64,000 nucleotides of DNA from Dokdonella_A sp044227025 (GTDB lineage Bacteria; Pseudomonadota; Gammaproteobacteria; Xanthomonadales; Rhodanobacteraceae). The notes beneath the pieces were generated by a model, which worked only from the letters and a program-made list of their open reading frames with translations, did no database searches and was not told the origin of the DNA. The stretch lies in assembly GCF_044227025.1 (NCBI RefSeq), contig NZ_JBGAFX010000001.1, forward strand, positions 124,001 to 188,000. Direction: 5' to 3'. A program made the position numbers and the translations under genes. Every line of letters begins with the position of its first letter. Position 1 is the stretch's first letter. Below, piece after piece: positions 7,343 through 16,212 of this stretch.

Positions 7343-8935
7343 ATGCGCCTGCCATGTGCTTTCGTGCCGTTTGTCCTCGCCTGTCTGCCTGCGGCACATG
7401 CCGCGGAACGCCACGACTGGCCAAGCTACAACCGCACGCTGACTTCCGAGCGTTACGCGCCACTGGATGAGATCAACACGAAGAACGTTTCCGGCCTGAA
7501 GATCCTGTGCAGCTATGACACCGGCGACCAGACCGGATTCCACACCGGATTGCTGCAGGTTGACGGCGCGTTGTTCGGCACGACGGAGCACGACCTGTTC
7601 TCGATCGACCCGGATACCTGCAAGGAGAACTGGCGCGCGCACGAGAGCTACGCCTCCGGCATGCTGAAGAGCAACCGCGGACCGGCGTTCGCCGAGGGAC
7701 GCGTTTTTCGCGGCACCACCGATGGTCGCGTGCTGGCCTACGAGGCAAAGACCGGCAAGCGCCTGTGGGCGACGACGATCGCCGATCCGGCGCGCGGTGA
7801 ATCGGTGCCGGCCGCGCCGATCGCTTGGAACGGCCTCGTTTTCATCGGCAACGCCGGCAGCGACAACAAGGGCGTGAAGGGCCGCATCTACGCGCTCGAC
7901 GCCAACGACGGCCGCATCGTGTGGGAGTTCTACATGGTGCCGAAGGACGACGGCGATTTCGCGCGCGGACCGCAGGCGCCGAACTCGGCTGCCGAACACG
8001 TCGGCTCGTGGAACACGGACGAAGGGTTCCCGATCACCGGCGGAGCGACCTGGTCTTCCTACACGCTCGATCCCGAGCGCGGCCTGCTGTACGTGCCCGG
8101 CGGCAACCCCGCGCCCGATTTCGTCAACGCGCATCGCGCCGGCGACAACCTGTTCACCAGCTCGGTGGTGGTGCTCGATGCGAAGACCGGCGCGTACCGG
8201 AACCATTTCCAGATGGTCAAGCGCGACTTCCACGACTGGGATGCGTCGACCGCGCCAAGCCTGTTCACCAGCAAGGGCGGTCGCCGCCTGCTTGCCGAGG
8301 CACCGAAAGACGGCTTGCTGCATGTGATCGACCTCGCCAGCGGCGCGCAGGTTTACCGCGAGCCGGTCACGCGCATGTTCAACGTGGACGCGCCCATCAC
8401 GCCGGAGGGCACGCGCTTCTGTCCGGGCTCGCAGGGCGGCGCCGAATGGAACAGCCCGGCCTACGATCCGCGCACCAACTTCATCTACACAGGCGAAGTC
8501 GACTGGTGCAGCACCGTGCGCGCGGCCGCGAAGGAGGAGATGGTCAAGGCGCCGACCGGGCTGCCGTGGAGCGGTTCGCCCGATGGCTTCGGCAAGCAGG
8601 ACGACACCAGGGACTGGGCCGGCTGGATGACCGCAACCGACGCAGACAGCGGCAAGCGCGCGTGGCAGTTCAAGGCACCGTACCCGCTGATGGGTGGCAT
8701 CACGCCGACCGCGGGCGGCGTACTGTTCTTCGGCGACATGGGCGGCCACTTCTACGCGTTCGACGCAAAGCGCGGCAAGCCGCTGTGGTCGACCGACCTT
8801 GGCGGCGCCGTCGCGGGTGGCGTCATCACCTACGACACCGGCGCCGGACAACGCGTAGCCGTCGCCGCCGGCATGACCTCGCCGATCTGGCCGACGCCGA
8901 AGGTCAACGGAAAAGTCTTCGTGCTCGGCCTGTAG
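7343..8935 (+). CDS. secreted PQQ-dependent (quinoprotein) dehydrogenase
   Basis: The 530-residue product has a signal peptide (RLPCAFVPFVLACLPAAHA) and an eight-bladed beta-propeller of the methanol/alcohol dehydrogenase type. Repeated tryptophan-docking blades are visible (GKRLWATTIA, GRIVWEFYMV, GKRAWQFKAPY, GKPLWSTDLGG). The cofactor/calcium site appears in GGNPAPDF and the catalytic-aspartate region in DFHDWDAST. It is a periplasmic oxidase of alcohols or sugars that passes electrons to cytochrome c or quinone. No cytochrome domain is fused and no pqq synthesis gene is nearby, so PQQ must be made or acquired elsewhere. The exact substrate cannot be told. Confidence 0.88.
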   Translation: MRLPCAFVPFVLACLPAAHAAERHDWPSYNRTLTSERYAPLDEINTKNVSGLKILCSYDTGDQTGFHTGLLQVDGALFGTTEHDLFSIDPDTCKENWRAHESYASGMLKSNRGPAFAEGRVFRGTTDGRVLAYEAKTGKRLWATTIADPARGESVPAAPIAWNGLVFIGNAGSDNKGVKGRIYALDANDGRIVWEFYMVPKDDGDFARGPQAPNSAAEHVGSWNTDEGFPITGGATWSSYTLDPERGLLYVPGGNPAPDFVNAHRAGDNLFTSSVVVLDAKTGAYRNHFQMVKRDFHDWDASTAPSLFTSKGGRRLLAEAPKDGLLHVIDLASGAQVYREPVTRMFNVDAPITPEGTRFCPGSQGGAEWNSPAYDPRTNFIYTGEVDWCSTVRAAAKEEMVKAPTGLPWSGSPDGFGKQDDTRDWAGWMTATDADSGKRAWQFKAPYPLMGGITPTAGGVLFFGDMGGHFYAFDAKRGKPLWSTDLGGAVAGGVITYDTGAGQRVAVAAGMTSPIWPTPKVNGKVFVLGL

Positions 8936-9019
8936 CGGCCACGACTCGCGCACGCGGCGGGACGCGCACGCGGCGCGTGCCGCCAGTCGATCACGACGGG
9001 ACTCGCGCGCGCCCGGCCC

Positions 9020-9979
9020 CTACAGGCACAAGGGCGTGGTCTTCGACGCATCGCGCAGGATGCCTTCGAGGTAGTAGCCGAGCAGGCCGCGCGCGAGTTT
9101 CACGTCGCCCGTCGGGATCAGCGTATCCGCATCGTGCAGCCAGCCGTCGATGCAGGCGTCCTTCGATGCCTTGCTGTCCGCGCAAGAGAGGAGTCGGTCG
9201 AACGCCCTTCGGTAGGTCGCGAACTGCGCGCGTGTCATCGGTGCGCCATGTCCGGGAACGAGCGTGGCAAAGCCGATCTGGTCCAGATGCGCGAGAGATG
9301 CCTTCCAGCGCGCCGGACAGGCGGTGTCGAACAGCGGTGCCGGCAATGTGACCAGATCGCCCGCGGCAAGCACATGCGTGGCCGGGTCGAACAGCCAGAC
9401 GTCGCCGGCGGTGACCGCGCGGGTCTCGAGGCCGACCTGCACGCGGCGTCCGGCGATGCGCGTCATTCCACCCTTCACGATGCGCTCGTCCGGATACAGC
9501 GCCGGACCTGCGTCGATCAGCGCGAGCTCGTCGCGCAGTGCGGCCTTCTGCGCTACATCGCCGTCGGGTGTGGCGAGAACCTGCTCGATCTGCGCGCGAT
9601 ATCCCGCGAGAAAACCGCGCATCGCATCCTCGATCGCACCGCTCGCGTGCACGCGCGCGGCCGGGAACATCTTGCGCAGCAGCGCGTTGCCGCCGACGTG
9701 GTCGAGATGCCAGTGGCTGTTGAAGATCGCGACGATCGGCAGGCCGCGCGAGCGCGCGTAGTCGACAATCTGCCGGGTATGCGCCACGTGGCGGCCCGTA
9801 TCGAACACGACCAGGCCGTCGGCACCGTCGAACACGAGCGTGTTGCCATCGGGCTGCTCTCCCGCAATGAAACGGCCGGGCAGCAGTTCGACGCCGGTGG
9901 CGAGCGCCGCCGCCGACGCGCTTGCGCCGCTTGCGAGGACCGCAACGGCGATGGCCAACGAGACGAGCGTGCGGTGCAT
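9020..9979 (-). CDS. exported metallo-beta-lactamase-fold hydrolase
   Basis: The 319-residue protein carries a signal peptide (SLAIAVAVLASGASASA) and the zinc motif HWHLDHVGG (H-x-H-x-D-H). Further ligands are likely in VLAAGDLV (Asp) and LVPGHGAP (His). The family includes the 'quinoprotein relay' hydrolases often found beside PQQ dehydrogenases. This gene is convergent with one 84 bases away, which makes a functional link plausible but unproven. The ATG at 9979 sits directly before the signal peptide; an earlier in-frame ATG at 10033 would only prepend charged residues. Five cysteines in the mature part may form disulfides. Confidence 0.85.
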   Translation of the reverse strand: MHRTLVSLAIAVAVLASGASASAAALATGVELLPGRFIAGEQPDGNTLVFDGADGLVVFDTGRHVAHTRQIVDYARSRGLPIVAIFNSHWHLDHVGGNALLRKMFPAARVHASGAIEDAMRGFLAGYRAQIEQVLATPDGDVAQKAALRDELALIDAGPALYPDERIVKGGMTRIAGRRVQVGLETRAVTAGDVWLFDPATHVLAAGDLVTLPAPLFDTACPARWKASLAHLDQIGFATLVPGHGAPMTRAQFATYRRAFDRLLSCADSKASKDACIDGWLHDADTLIPTGDVKLARGLLGYYLEGILRDASKTTPLCL

Positions 9980-10156
9980 CGAACGGTCTCCATGATCCGG
10001 TGAAACGAGCATCCCACGATGATCGGGCGCCAACCCGTGCCGTCAGTCCCGCAAAAGCCGGACGCAATCGCCGCCTGCGCCGAAGCGTGCGGCGACGACG
10101 ACGAAGCGTCGTGGGCGCGGGTCAACCGCGCCCGCTGCAGCGCGTTCGACGACAGC

Positions 10157-11539
10157 ATGAAGCCTGCATTCCTTGCCATCGTCCTGCTCGTCTGCGCCAG
10201 CGCCACGCGCGCGGACCCGATCGACGACATCGTGCGCGACGCGCTGGCGCGCAGCCACATTCCCGGCGCCGCCGTCGCGGTGATCGAGCGCGGCCGCATC
10301 GTCAAGCTCGCCGCCTACGGCATGGCGAATCTCGAATGGCAGGCGAAAGTCGACGTCGACACCGCCTTCCAGCTCGCTTCGGCCACCAAGATCTTCACCG
10401 GCATCGCGCTCATGCGCCTGGTCGAACGCGGTCGGCTGTCGCTCGACGATCCGCTGTCGAAGTTCTTCGCCGACGCGCCGGCTTCATGGCGGACCATCCG
10501 CGTGGCGCAGCTCGCTACGCACACATCGGGCCTCGACGATGACCTCGGCCAGCCGCGGCCGCAGACCGTCGAGGCCATCGTCGCCGCCGCGAAGCAGCGG
10601 CCGCTGGTGTACGCACCCGGCAGCGAAGCGCGCTACGGATTCACCGATTTCGTGGTGCTGCGTGCCGTGCTGGAAATCGCTGCAGGAAAAGCGCTGCCGG
10701 CGATCTTCGACGACGAGATCTTCAAGCCGCTGCATCTCGATGCGCCGCGCTTCGCATTCGCGCGCAACCAGGGACCGTCGATCCGCTCCGCCGATGTCGT
10801 GCCGCATCGCGCGTCCATCCACGCCTGGAGTGACGGCCGACAGCGCGTCAGCGAATTCCTGTACGGCGAGCAGGGCTACGGCGCCGGCGGCCTGTACGCG
10901 TCGATCCGCGACCTCGCCAGCGTATTCGTCGCGCTCGACCAGGGCACCCTGCTGAAGAGCGCGAGCTGGCAAGCGTTGCAGACCCCGCCGACCCTCGCCG
11001 ATGGCCGCCGCGGCGGCTTCGGCATTGGCTGGACGGCTCGCCGCTATCGCGGCACGTCCGTGGTCGGCCACAGCGGTGGTCCCGCACTCGCCGACATCCT
11101 GCGCATCGACGCGCGCCAACTGACGATCGCCGTCCTGTGCAACCAACAGCACTATTACCCGCTGCTTGCCGAAGCCATCGCCGATCTCCATCTCGCGCCG
11201 CTGCCGGCAACCCCTTCGATCGATGACGCGGAGCCTGCGGTCACCGCCCTGTTGCGTGCGACGCTGCGCGACGCGGCGCGCGGCCGGCTCGATGTACGGC
11301 ATTTCGAACGCGCAGCGGCAAATCCGTCGGTCGGATTCCTGTCCGACTTCGGCCGGGCACTGCTCGAGGCGGTCGGTCCCGCCCGCGGCATCGACCTGCT
11401 CGCCGATCGACGCACAGAGGGCCGGCGCGTGCGCAGCTATCGCGTGTCGTTCGCACACAAGACGATGACGTGGCAATTTGAAACGAACGATGCCGGCCGC
11501 ATCGAAACCCTGCGGCCGGCGGGCGAAGACGAACCCTGA
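10157..11539 (+). CDS. serine hydrolase of the beta-lactamase/penicillin-binding fold
   Basis: The 460-residue protein has a signal peptide (MKPAFLAIVLLVCASATRA) and a class C beta-lactamase/DD-peptidase fold. The catalytic S-x-x-K is in QLASATKIFTG, and the third motif, usually KTG or HxG, is HSGG in VVGHSGGPAL. The expected Tyr-x-Asn motif appears altered (RYGFTDFVVL). The core ends near residue 350; the last 110 residues form an extra C-terminal domain. Family members are mostly esterases or D-aminopeptidases rather than antibiotic-resistance enzymes. It is divergent from the metallo-hydrolase and followed 48 bases later by a glutathione transferase. Confidence 0.85.
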   Translation: MKPAFLAIVLLVCASATRADPIDDIVRDALARSHIPGAAVAVIERGRIVKLAAYGMANLEWQAKVDVDTAFQLASATKIFTGIALMRLVERGRLSLDDPLSKFFADAPASWRTIRVAQLATHTSGLDDDLGQPRPQTVEAIVAAAKQRPLVYAPGSEARYGFTDFVVLRAVLEIAAGKALPAIFDDEIFKPLHLDAPRFAFARNQGPSIRSADVVPHRASIHAWSDGRQRVSEFLYGEQGYGAGGLYASIRDLASVFVALDQGTLLKSASWQALQTPPTLADGRRGGFGIGWTARRYRGTSVVGHSGGPALADILRIDARQLTIAVLCNQQHYYPLLAEAIADLHLAPLPATPSIDDAEPAVTALLRATLRDAARGRLDVRHFERAAANPSVGFLSDFGRALLEAVGPARGIDLLADRRTEGRRVRSYRVSFAHKTMTWQFETNDAGRIETLRPAGEDEP

Positions 11540-11587
11540 AGCGTCGCCCGGCACCGATCCGCTACCATCGCGGCCACGGAGGTCCGC

Positions 11588-12268
11588 ATGATCGTCGTCC
11601 ATCACCTCAACGACTCGCGCTCGCAACGCATCCTGTGGCTGCTGGAGGAACTCGGCCAGCCGTACGAGATCGTGCGCTACCAGCGCGATCCGCACACCCT
11701 GCTCGCGCCTGCTTCGTTGCGCGCGGTGCATCCGCTCGGCAAGTCACCGGTCGTCGTCGATGGCGACGAAGTGCTGGCGGAATCCGGCGCGATCATCGAG
11801 CGGCTCACCGACCGCTACGGCAACGGCCGTCTCGCGCCGCCTGCGGACTCGCCGGGGCGCGGCCGCTACCTCTACTGGCTCCACTACGCCGAGGGTTCGG
11901 CGATGCCGCCGCTGCTGCTCCGCCTGGTCATGGATCGCATCGAGAGCGCGAAGATGCCGTTCTTCGTCCGCCCGATCGCGCACGGCATCGTGGCGAAAGT
12001 GCGTGCCGGCTTCGTCGATCCGCAGTTGCGCTTGCACATGGACTACATCGACGCCGAACTCGCGCGCAACGAATGGTTCGCCGGCGACCGATTCAGCGCC
12101 GCCGACGTGCAGATGAGCTTCCCTCTTGAAGCCGCCGCCGCGCGCGGCGTGCTGGCCGATCGGCATGTTCACGCACGCGGCTGGCTCGTGCGCATCCACG
12201 CGCGATCTGCGTATCAGCGCGCACTCGCACGCGGCGGGGACTACGCCTACGCGAGCGCACTCGCGTAG
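11588..12268 (+). CDS. glutathione S-transferase
   Basis: The 226-residue product has the N-terminal thioredoxin-like GST domain (MIVVHHLNDSRSQRILWLLEE; cis-Pro motif KSPVVVD; the glutathione-binding ESGAIIERL, with the conserved Glu-Ser pair) and an all-helical C-terminal domain beginning near residue 88. It should conjugate glutathione to electrophiles or reduce organic peroxides in the cytoplasm. The active residue in the first helix is likely Ser11 or Ser13 (N-D-S-R-S). It resembles the fungal/bacterial URE2p-like GST branch. The glutathione supply gene lies at 53 kb. Confidence 0.9.
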   Translation: MIVVHHLNDSRSQRILWLLEELGQPYEIVRYQRDPHTLLAPASLRAVHPLGKSPVVVDGDEVLAESGAIIERLTDRYGNGRLAPPADSPGRGRYLYWLHYAEGSAMPPLLLRLVMDRIESAKMPFFVRPIAHGIVAKVRAGFVDPQLRLHMDYIDAELARNEWFAGDRFSAADVQMSFPLEAAAARGVLADRHVHARGWLVRIHARSAYQRALARGGDYAYASALA

Positions 12269-12307
12269 TGCGGGACGCGCGTCGCGCGCGCCACCCCGCG
12301 TGCTCGG

Positions 12308-14038
12308 CTACCGAGCCCCGCGCGCACGCTCGAGCGTCCAGAGCAGCGCGACTACCGCAAGCCAGGCGAGGAAGAACGGCCAGCGTGGCCAGGCCACATC
12401 GCGCGATGCGGCCGCGACCGCACCCGCTGCTCGCGCGTCGGCCAGCGTCCGGGTCGCCGCAGCATCGTCGGCCGCAGCGAGTGCGAGTGCTTCATCGGGC
12501 GCGCGCACGTGGAACGGCCAGCGCGTACCGTTCGACAGGAGTGCATGCCAGCCGGGCACGGCCGGCCAGTAGGCAGCGCACCGACGCGCAGCGTGTCCGA
12601 CAACGTCGAGCGGCACGGCGTCTCCGCGTGGTGGTTCGACGCGCGCGTCCGCGTCGATCCCGCACAGGGCCATCCGCCGGTCGACGCGCGCATCGGCGTC
12701 GATGATCGGCTGTGCGGCGCCGCGCGCGCGCGCAAGCGTCGCGAGCGTTCCGCTCCACAGCGATGCATGCCGCGCGCTCTCGCCGGTGAGGCGCAGGCGG
12801 AACGCATCCGCAAGCGTCCACACCGCGACGCGACCCTGTCCTTGCGCGCGCCACGAAGCCAGTACGGCGCCATCGTCGGCGCGCAGCAGCGGCGCCGCGT
12901 CTTGCGCCTGCACGTCGAGCGGCGCACGCGTGAACGCAAGCCTGCCCGCGGCGAGGCCGAGCGCATGATCGAGTGCCAACGGCTTCGGCGCGGCATCGGT
13001 CACGCGAAGGCGAAAGCCAAGTGCGGCCCAGTCGTCCGCGACCGCCGGTGGCGGCATCGAGGTCACTCGCAGCAGCAGGCCGAGGCCGTTGTCCACGGCG
13101 TCACGCAACGCGTCCGTCTGCGTCGGCGACAGCGCCGCCCACGCGCGCTCGTCGACGATCGCGACATCGGTCTTCGCGAGCGTCGGCGCATCGACCAGCG
13201 ACGCGCCTTCGTTCAGTGCGATGCCTTCGCTGAGGCCCACACGGCTGTCGAGCGCCACGCCCGCGTCGACGGCCCAGCGACGTAGATACTTGAGTTCGGC
13301 GTCGGGCGCGCCGGCGAGCAGCAGCACGCGCAACGGCACGCCGGCATCCACGACCAGCGGCGTCGCCACCTCGTCGACCGGGGTCCCGTCGGCGGCGCCT
13401 ATCCCGAGCGCGAACATTGCCGTGCCTTCGCCCTTCGCGAACGCATCGAGCGTAAAGCGCCCTTGCTCATCGGTCGTCGCCGATGCGACGACCGCAGCGG
13501 ACGGATCACGCAGCGTGACGCGCGCAGCGGGAGCACCTTCGACACGACCTGCGATGCGCCAGGCATTGCCGGCGCGCACGACGCGCGGCGCGTCGAGTTC
13601 GACCAGACCGCGCGGCAACGGCGCCGCATCGAACTGCACGTCGAGACCGCGCGCGGCATCCCGATCGCGTACCGGCAGGCCGCCGCCCACGACGCGCAGG
13701 CGACGCACGTCGGGATGGTGACGCAGGGCGGTGCCGAGGTCGGGCACGCGTTCGACCGTGCGCGCCGCATCGACACCGGGCAAGGCAACGACCTCGGTGC
13801 CGGGCGGCGTCGCGGCAAGTTGCGCCGGCGTCGCGCGTGGCGTCAGCACGACGAGCTCGCCGGCTGCGTAGCGTTCATGCGTTGTCGGCGGGAACAGGCA
13901 GAGGCCGAGCAGCAGTGCCGCGACGAGCTGCAACGCGACGCGCAATGCACGCCACCGTTGCCCATCGCGCCCGCTGCGCACGACGCCGACCGCGGCGGCG
14001 AACACGAGAGCAAGTATCGCCAGCGTGGCCACGTTCAT
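12308..14038 (-). CDS. membrane protein at the end of the MoxR/Tld operon
   Basis: The 576-residue protein has two N-terminal helices (NVATLAILALVFAAAVGVV; LRVALQLVAALLLGLCLF), a long periplasmic part and one C-terminal helix (WPFFLAWLAVVALLWTLE). That is the topology of 'BatA-like/glutamine-amidotransferase-like' subunits that accompany MoxR-DUF58 genes. Residues about 185-240 resemble a carboxypeptidase-regulatory-like beta-sandwich (ARVTLRDPSAAVVASATTDE). It overlaps the upstream gene by four bases (ATGA), so translation is coupled. I cannot name an exact family; the start at 14038 follows from overlap and membrane helix. Confidence 0.75.
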   Translation of the reverse strand: MNVATLAILALVFAAAVGVVRSGRDGQRWRALRVALQLVAALLLGLCLFPPTTHERYAAGELVVLTPRATPAQLAATPPGTEVVALPGVDAARTVERVPDLGTALRHHPDVRRLRVVGGGLPVRDRDAARGLDVQFDAAPLPRGLVELDAPRVVRAGNAWRIAGRVEGAPAARVTLRDPSAAVVASATTDEQGRFTLDAFAKGEGTAMFALGIGAADGTPVDEVATPLVVDAGVPLRVLLLAGAPDAELKYLRRWAVDAGVALDSRVGLSEGIALNEGASLVDAPTLAKTDVAIVDERAWAALSPTQTDALRDAVDNGLGLLLRVTSMPPPAVADDWAALGFRLRVTDAAPKPLALDHALGLAAGRLAFTRAPLDVQAQDAAPLLRADDGAVLASWRAQGQGRVAVWTLADAFRLRLTGESARHASLWSGTLATLARARGAAQPIIDADARVDRRMALCGIDADARVEPPRGDAVPLDVVGHAARRCAAYWPAVPGWHALLSNGTRWPFHVRAPDEALALAAADDAAATRTLADARAAGAVAAASRDVAWPRWPFFLAWLAVVALLWTLERARGAR

Positions 14039-16212
14039 CGAGGCGCGCGCTCGAGCGCTTCGAGATACGCGCGGCCTTGCGCGTCCAGCTCGACGCGCGG
14101 CGCGCTCGCGGCCGCGGGCGTCCCGAGGAGCGGCCACAAGGCCGCGCGCAGGCGCGCACGGCACTTGTCGCAGGCGGGATCACGGCTCACCCGATCGAGC
14201 GCGGCAAGCACATCGAGCGCATCGCCGCGCGTCGCCAGCGCGCGTTCCGCTGCTTCCCGATCGATCGTCGCATTGCGCGCGCCCGCATCGAGCGAATGCC
14301 ACAGGACGGCGAGCGCGGTCGACGGATCCTCCGCGGCACCGAGCGTGCCGACGCGATCCGCGAGCTCCTTGCGTTCGCCCCCGAGCCGCCTCGCTTCGTC
14401 CGGCACCGGCAGTTCAAGGCCGACTCGCGCGAGATAGATGCGCGTCGCCTGCTGCACCTGCTTGATGTAGTCGAGCGCGCGCTGTTCGTACGGCAACGCC
14501 TGCTCGGGCGCGCCCTGGCGCAGGTGCAACTCGGCCTGCCACATCTCGGCCAACGCGGACTTCAGCGTCGCCCTCGTTTCCGGATCGAGCAGGGTCGCCG
14601 CCTCGGCGATGTCGTGCACGTGACCGTATTCGGCCACGACGTCGCCCGCGTCGCCGAATTTCGCCGGCGCTGGCGGCGCGGTCGCCTCGTGCGCGTCGTG
14701 CGCGGCGGCGAGCGCACCCGCCTGCGTGTCGGCCGCGCCGACGGTGCCTTCCGGCGCGTGCTCGGCATGGGTCTCGGATTCTTCGCCGAGGAACTGGCCG
14801 TAACGCAGGCGCAGCAGTTTCTGGTCGACGCCGATGCCGTCCGAGCGTCCAAGGAACTTCGCCTGGTCGAGCCGCGAGCGCTCCGCGATCAGCGCCTCGC
14901 TGTCGAGGATGATCTGGCGCTGGCTGCGGAAGTACGCCGGCATCGTCTTCTGCACGATGCCTTCAAGGCCGCCGCCATCCTTCGACGCCGCCTGCGGCCA
15001 GCGCAGGATCACGCCCGGTCCGCGCGTGACGTTCGCTGCGGGCGCGCGATTGTCGGTGACGACGACACGTGCGACGACGTCGTCACCCGTCGAGAAACCC
15101 AGAGCCGCGAGATCAATCGCATAGCCGTAGCGCAAGGCGACGCCAGAATCACCGTCCCGCCGGGACGACGGCAGACTGTATTGCGCGTCGCTGCTTGGAC
15201 GGGAAATCGGTTGCCCCACGAGCACGTTGACCTGCTCCTTGAATGCGATGTTCTCGCCGCTGCCATGCGCGAGCGTGACGACCAGTTCGGCCTTGGCGAT
15301 GCCGTAGTCGTCGGCGGCCTCGAACACCAGCGGCCACGACGGCTGCATGGTGTCGACGAGGTTGAGACTGTGAGCCGGTTCGATCACGCGCACTTCCGGC
15401 GCGCGGTCGGCGAGCACGTCGATGCGGTGCAGGCCGTCGTCGGCGAGCGGCGGCGCGCCATCGACGACGATGCGATAGAGCGCCGACGCGGTCGCGTTGG
15501 CCTCGCCGCTCCAGGCGTCGCCGGTGCGTTGCAGCGCGATGCGCCGTCCATCGTGGAATTGCAGTGCGGCTGCTCGCGGACTCGGCGCAAAGCGCAGCTG
15601 CCAGCGCAGCCGCGTGTCCTGCGGCACGCGCGCATCGAGTGCGGACTGCGTCGACGCAGCGATGCCGGTGTAGGCGGGCGGAGCGAGCGCGAGGGTCGAT
15701 GCCTCGATGCGCGTCGCGTCCGGCGACGCCTTCGCGTGCTCGCCATCGCTTCTGGTTGACGCGTCGCGGGCGTTCGGAGCAAGCGCCACGGCCAGCGCAA
15801 GCAGTCCGCCGACGATCGCAGCCAGCGCTAGCGCGCGCCATGGCCATGCGGAGCGCACGTCGGCGCCGACTTCATCGAGGCGGCGCAGCAGGCGCGCACG
15901 TTGCAGCGCCGGCAGCGGTGCGAGCATGTCGCGCCCGAACAGCAGCGATGAGCTGTCTTCCATCGCGGGCTCGAGCGCGTCGAGCCGCCGCGCGAGCCAG
16001 CCGGCATCGACGCGGCGCGCGGCACGTACTGCGGCGACCGCCAGCAGCAGCGACGCAATGACCGTGGAGATCGCCGCCGCACCGCCGCCGAAACGGTACG
16101 CGACGGCGGCGACCAGCGCGAGCGCCGCCGGCGCGCCGATCCCGAGCGCGATCGCGATCTCCCGGCGCGTGGCAGCAGCTCGCCAGCGTTCGATGCGCGG
16201 ATCGAGCGTCAT
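14035..16212 (-). CDS. DUF4175-like membrane protein
   Basis: The 725-residue protein has two helices near the N-terminus (residues about 20-65) and a third near 130-148 (LALAAIVGGLLALAVAL). A large beta domain with the DUF4175-like phrase VFEAADDYGIAKAELVVTL follows, then a long charged helical C-terminal half (residues about 420-640), probably coiled coil. A late CDKC pair (RDPACDKCRARL) stands out. Start and stop both overlap neighbours by ATGA. Proteins of this family occur beside MoxR-DUF58-BatA genes; their role is unknown, presumably assembly of a cell-envelope complex. Confidence 0.75.
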   Translation of the reverse strand: MTLDPRIERWRAAATRREIAIALGIGAPAALALVAAVAYRFGGGAAAISTVIASLLLAVAAVRAARRVDAGWLARRLDALEPAMEDSSSLLFGRDMLAPLPALQRARLLRRLDEVGADVRSAWPWRALALAAIVGGLLALAVALAPNARDASTRSDGEHAKASPDATRIEASTLALAPPAYTGIAASTQSALDARVPQDTRLRWQLRFAPSPRAAALQFHDGRRIALQRTGDAWSGEANATASALYRIVVDGAPPLADDGLHRIDVLADRAPEVRVIEPAHSLNLVDTMQPSWPLVFEAADDYGIAKAELVVTLAHGSGENIAFKEQVNVLVGQPISRPSSDAQYSLPSSRRDGDSGVALRYGYAIDLAALGFSTGDDVVARVVVTDNRAPAANVTRGPGVILRWPQAASKDGGGLEGIVQKTMPAYFRSQRQIILDSEALIAERSRLDQAKFLGRSDGIGVDQKLLRLRYGQFLGEESETHAEHAPEGTVGAADTQAGALAAAHDAHEATAPPAPAKFGDAGDVVAEYGHVHDIAEAATLLDPETRATLKSALAEMWQAELHLRQGAPEQALPYEQRALDYIKQVQQATRIYLARVGLELPVPDEARRLGGERKELADRVGTLGAAEDPSTALAVLWHSLDAGARNATIDREAAERALATRGDALDVLAALDRVSRDPACDKCRARLRAALWPLLGTPAAASAPRVELDAQGRAYLEALERAPR

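Noticed and set aside
10157..11539. Antibiotic-resistance beta-lactamase
   Set aside because: It shares the fold but lacks an intact Tyr-x-Asn motif and has a long extra domain, so it is better seen as a general serine hydrolase.
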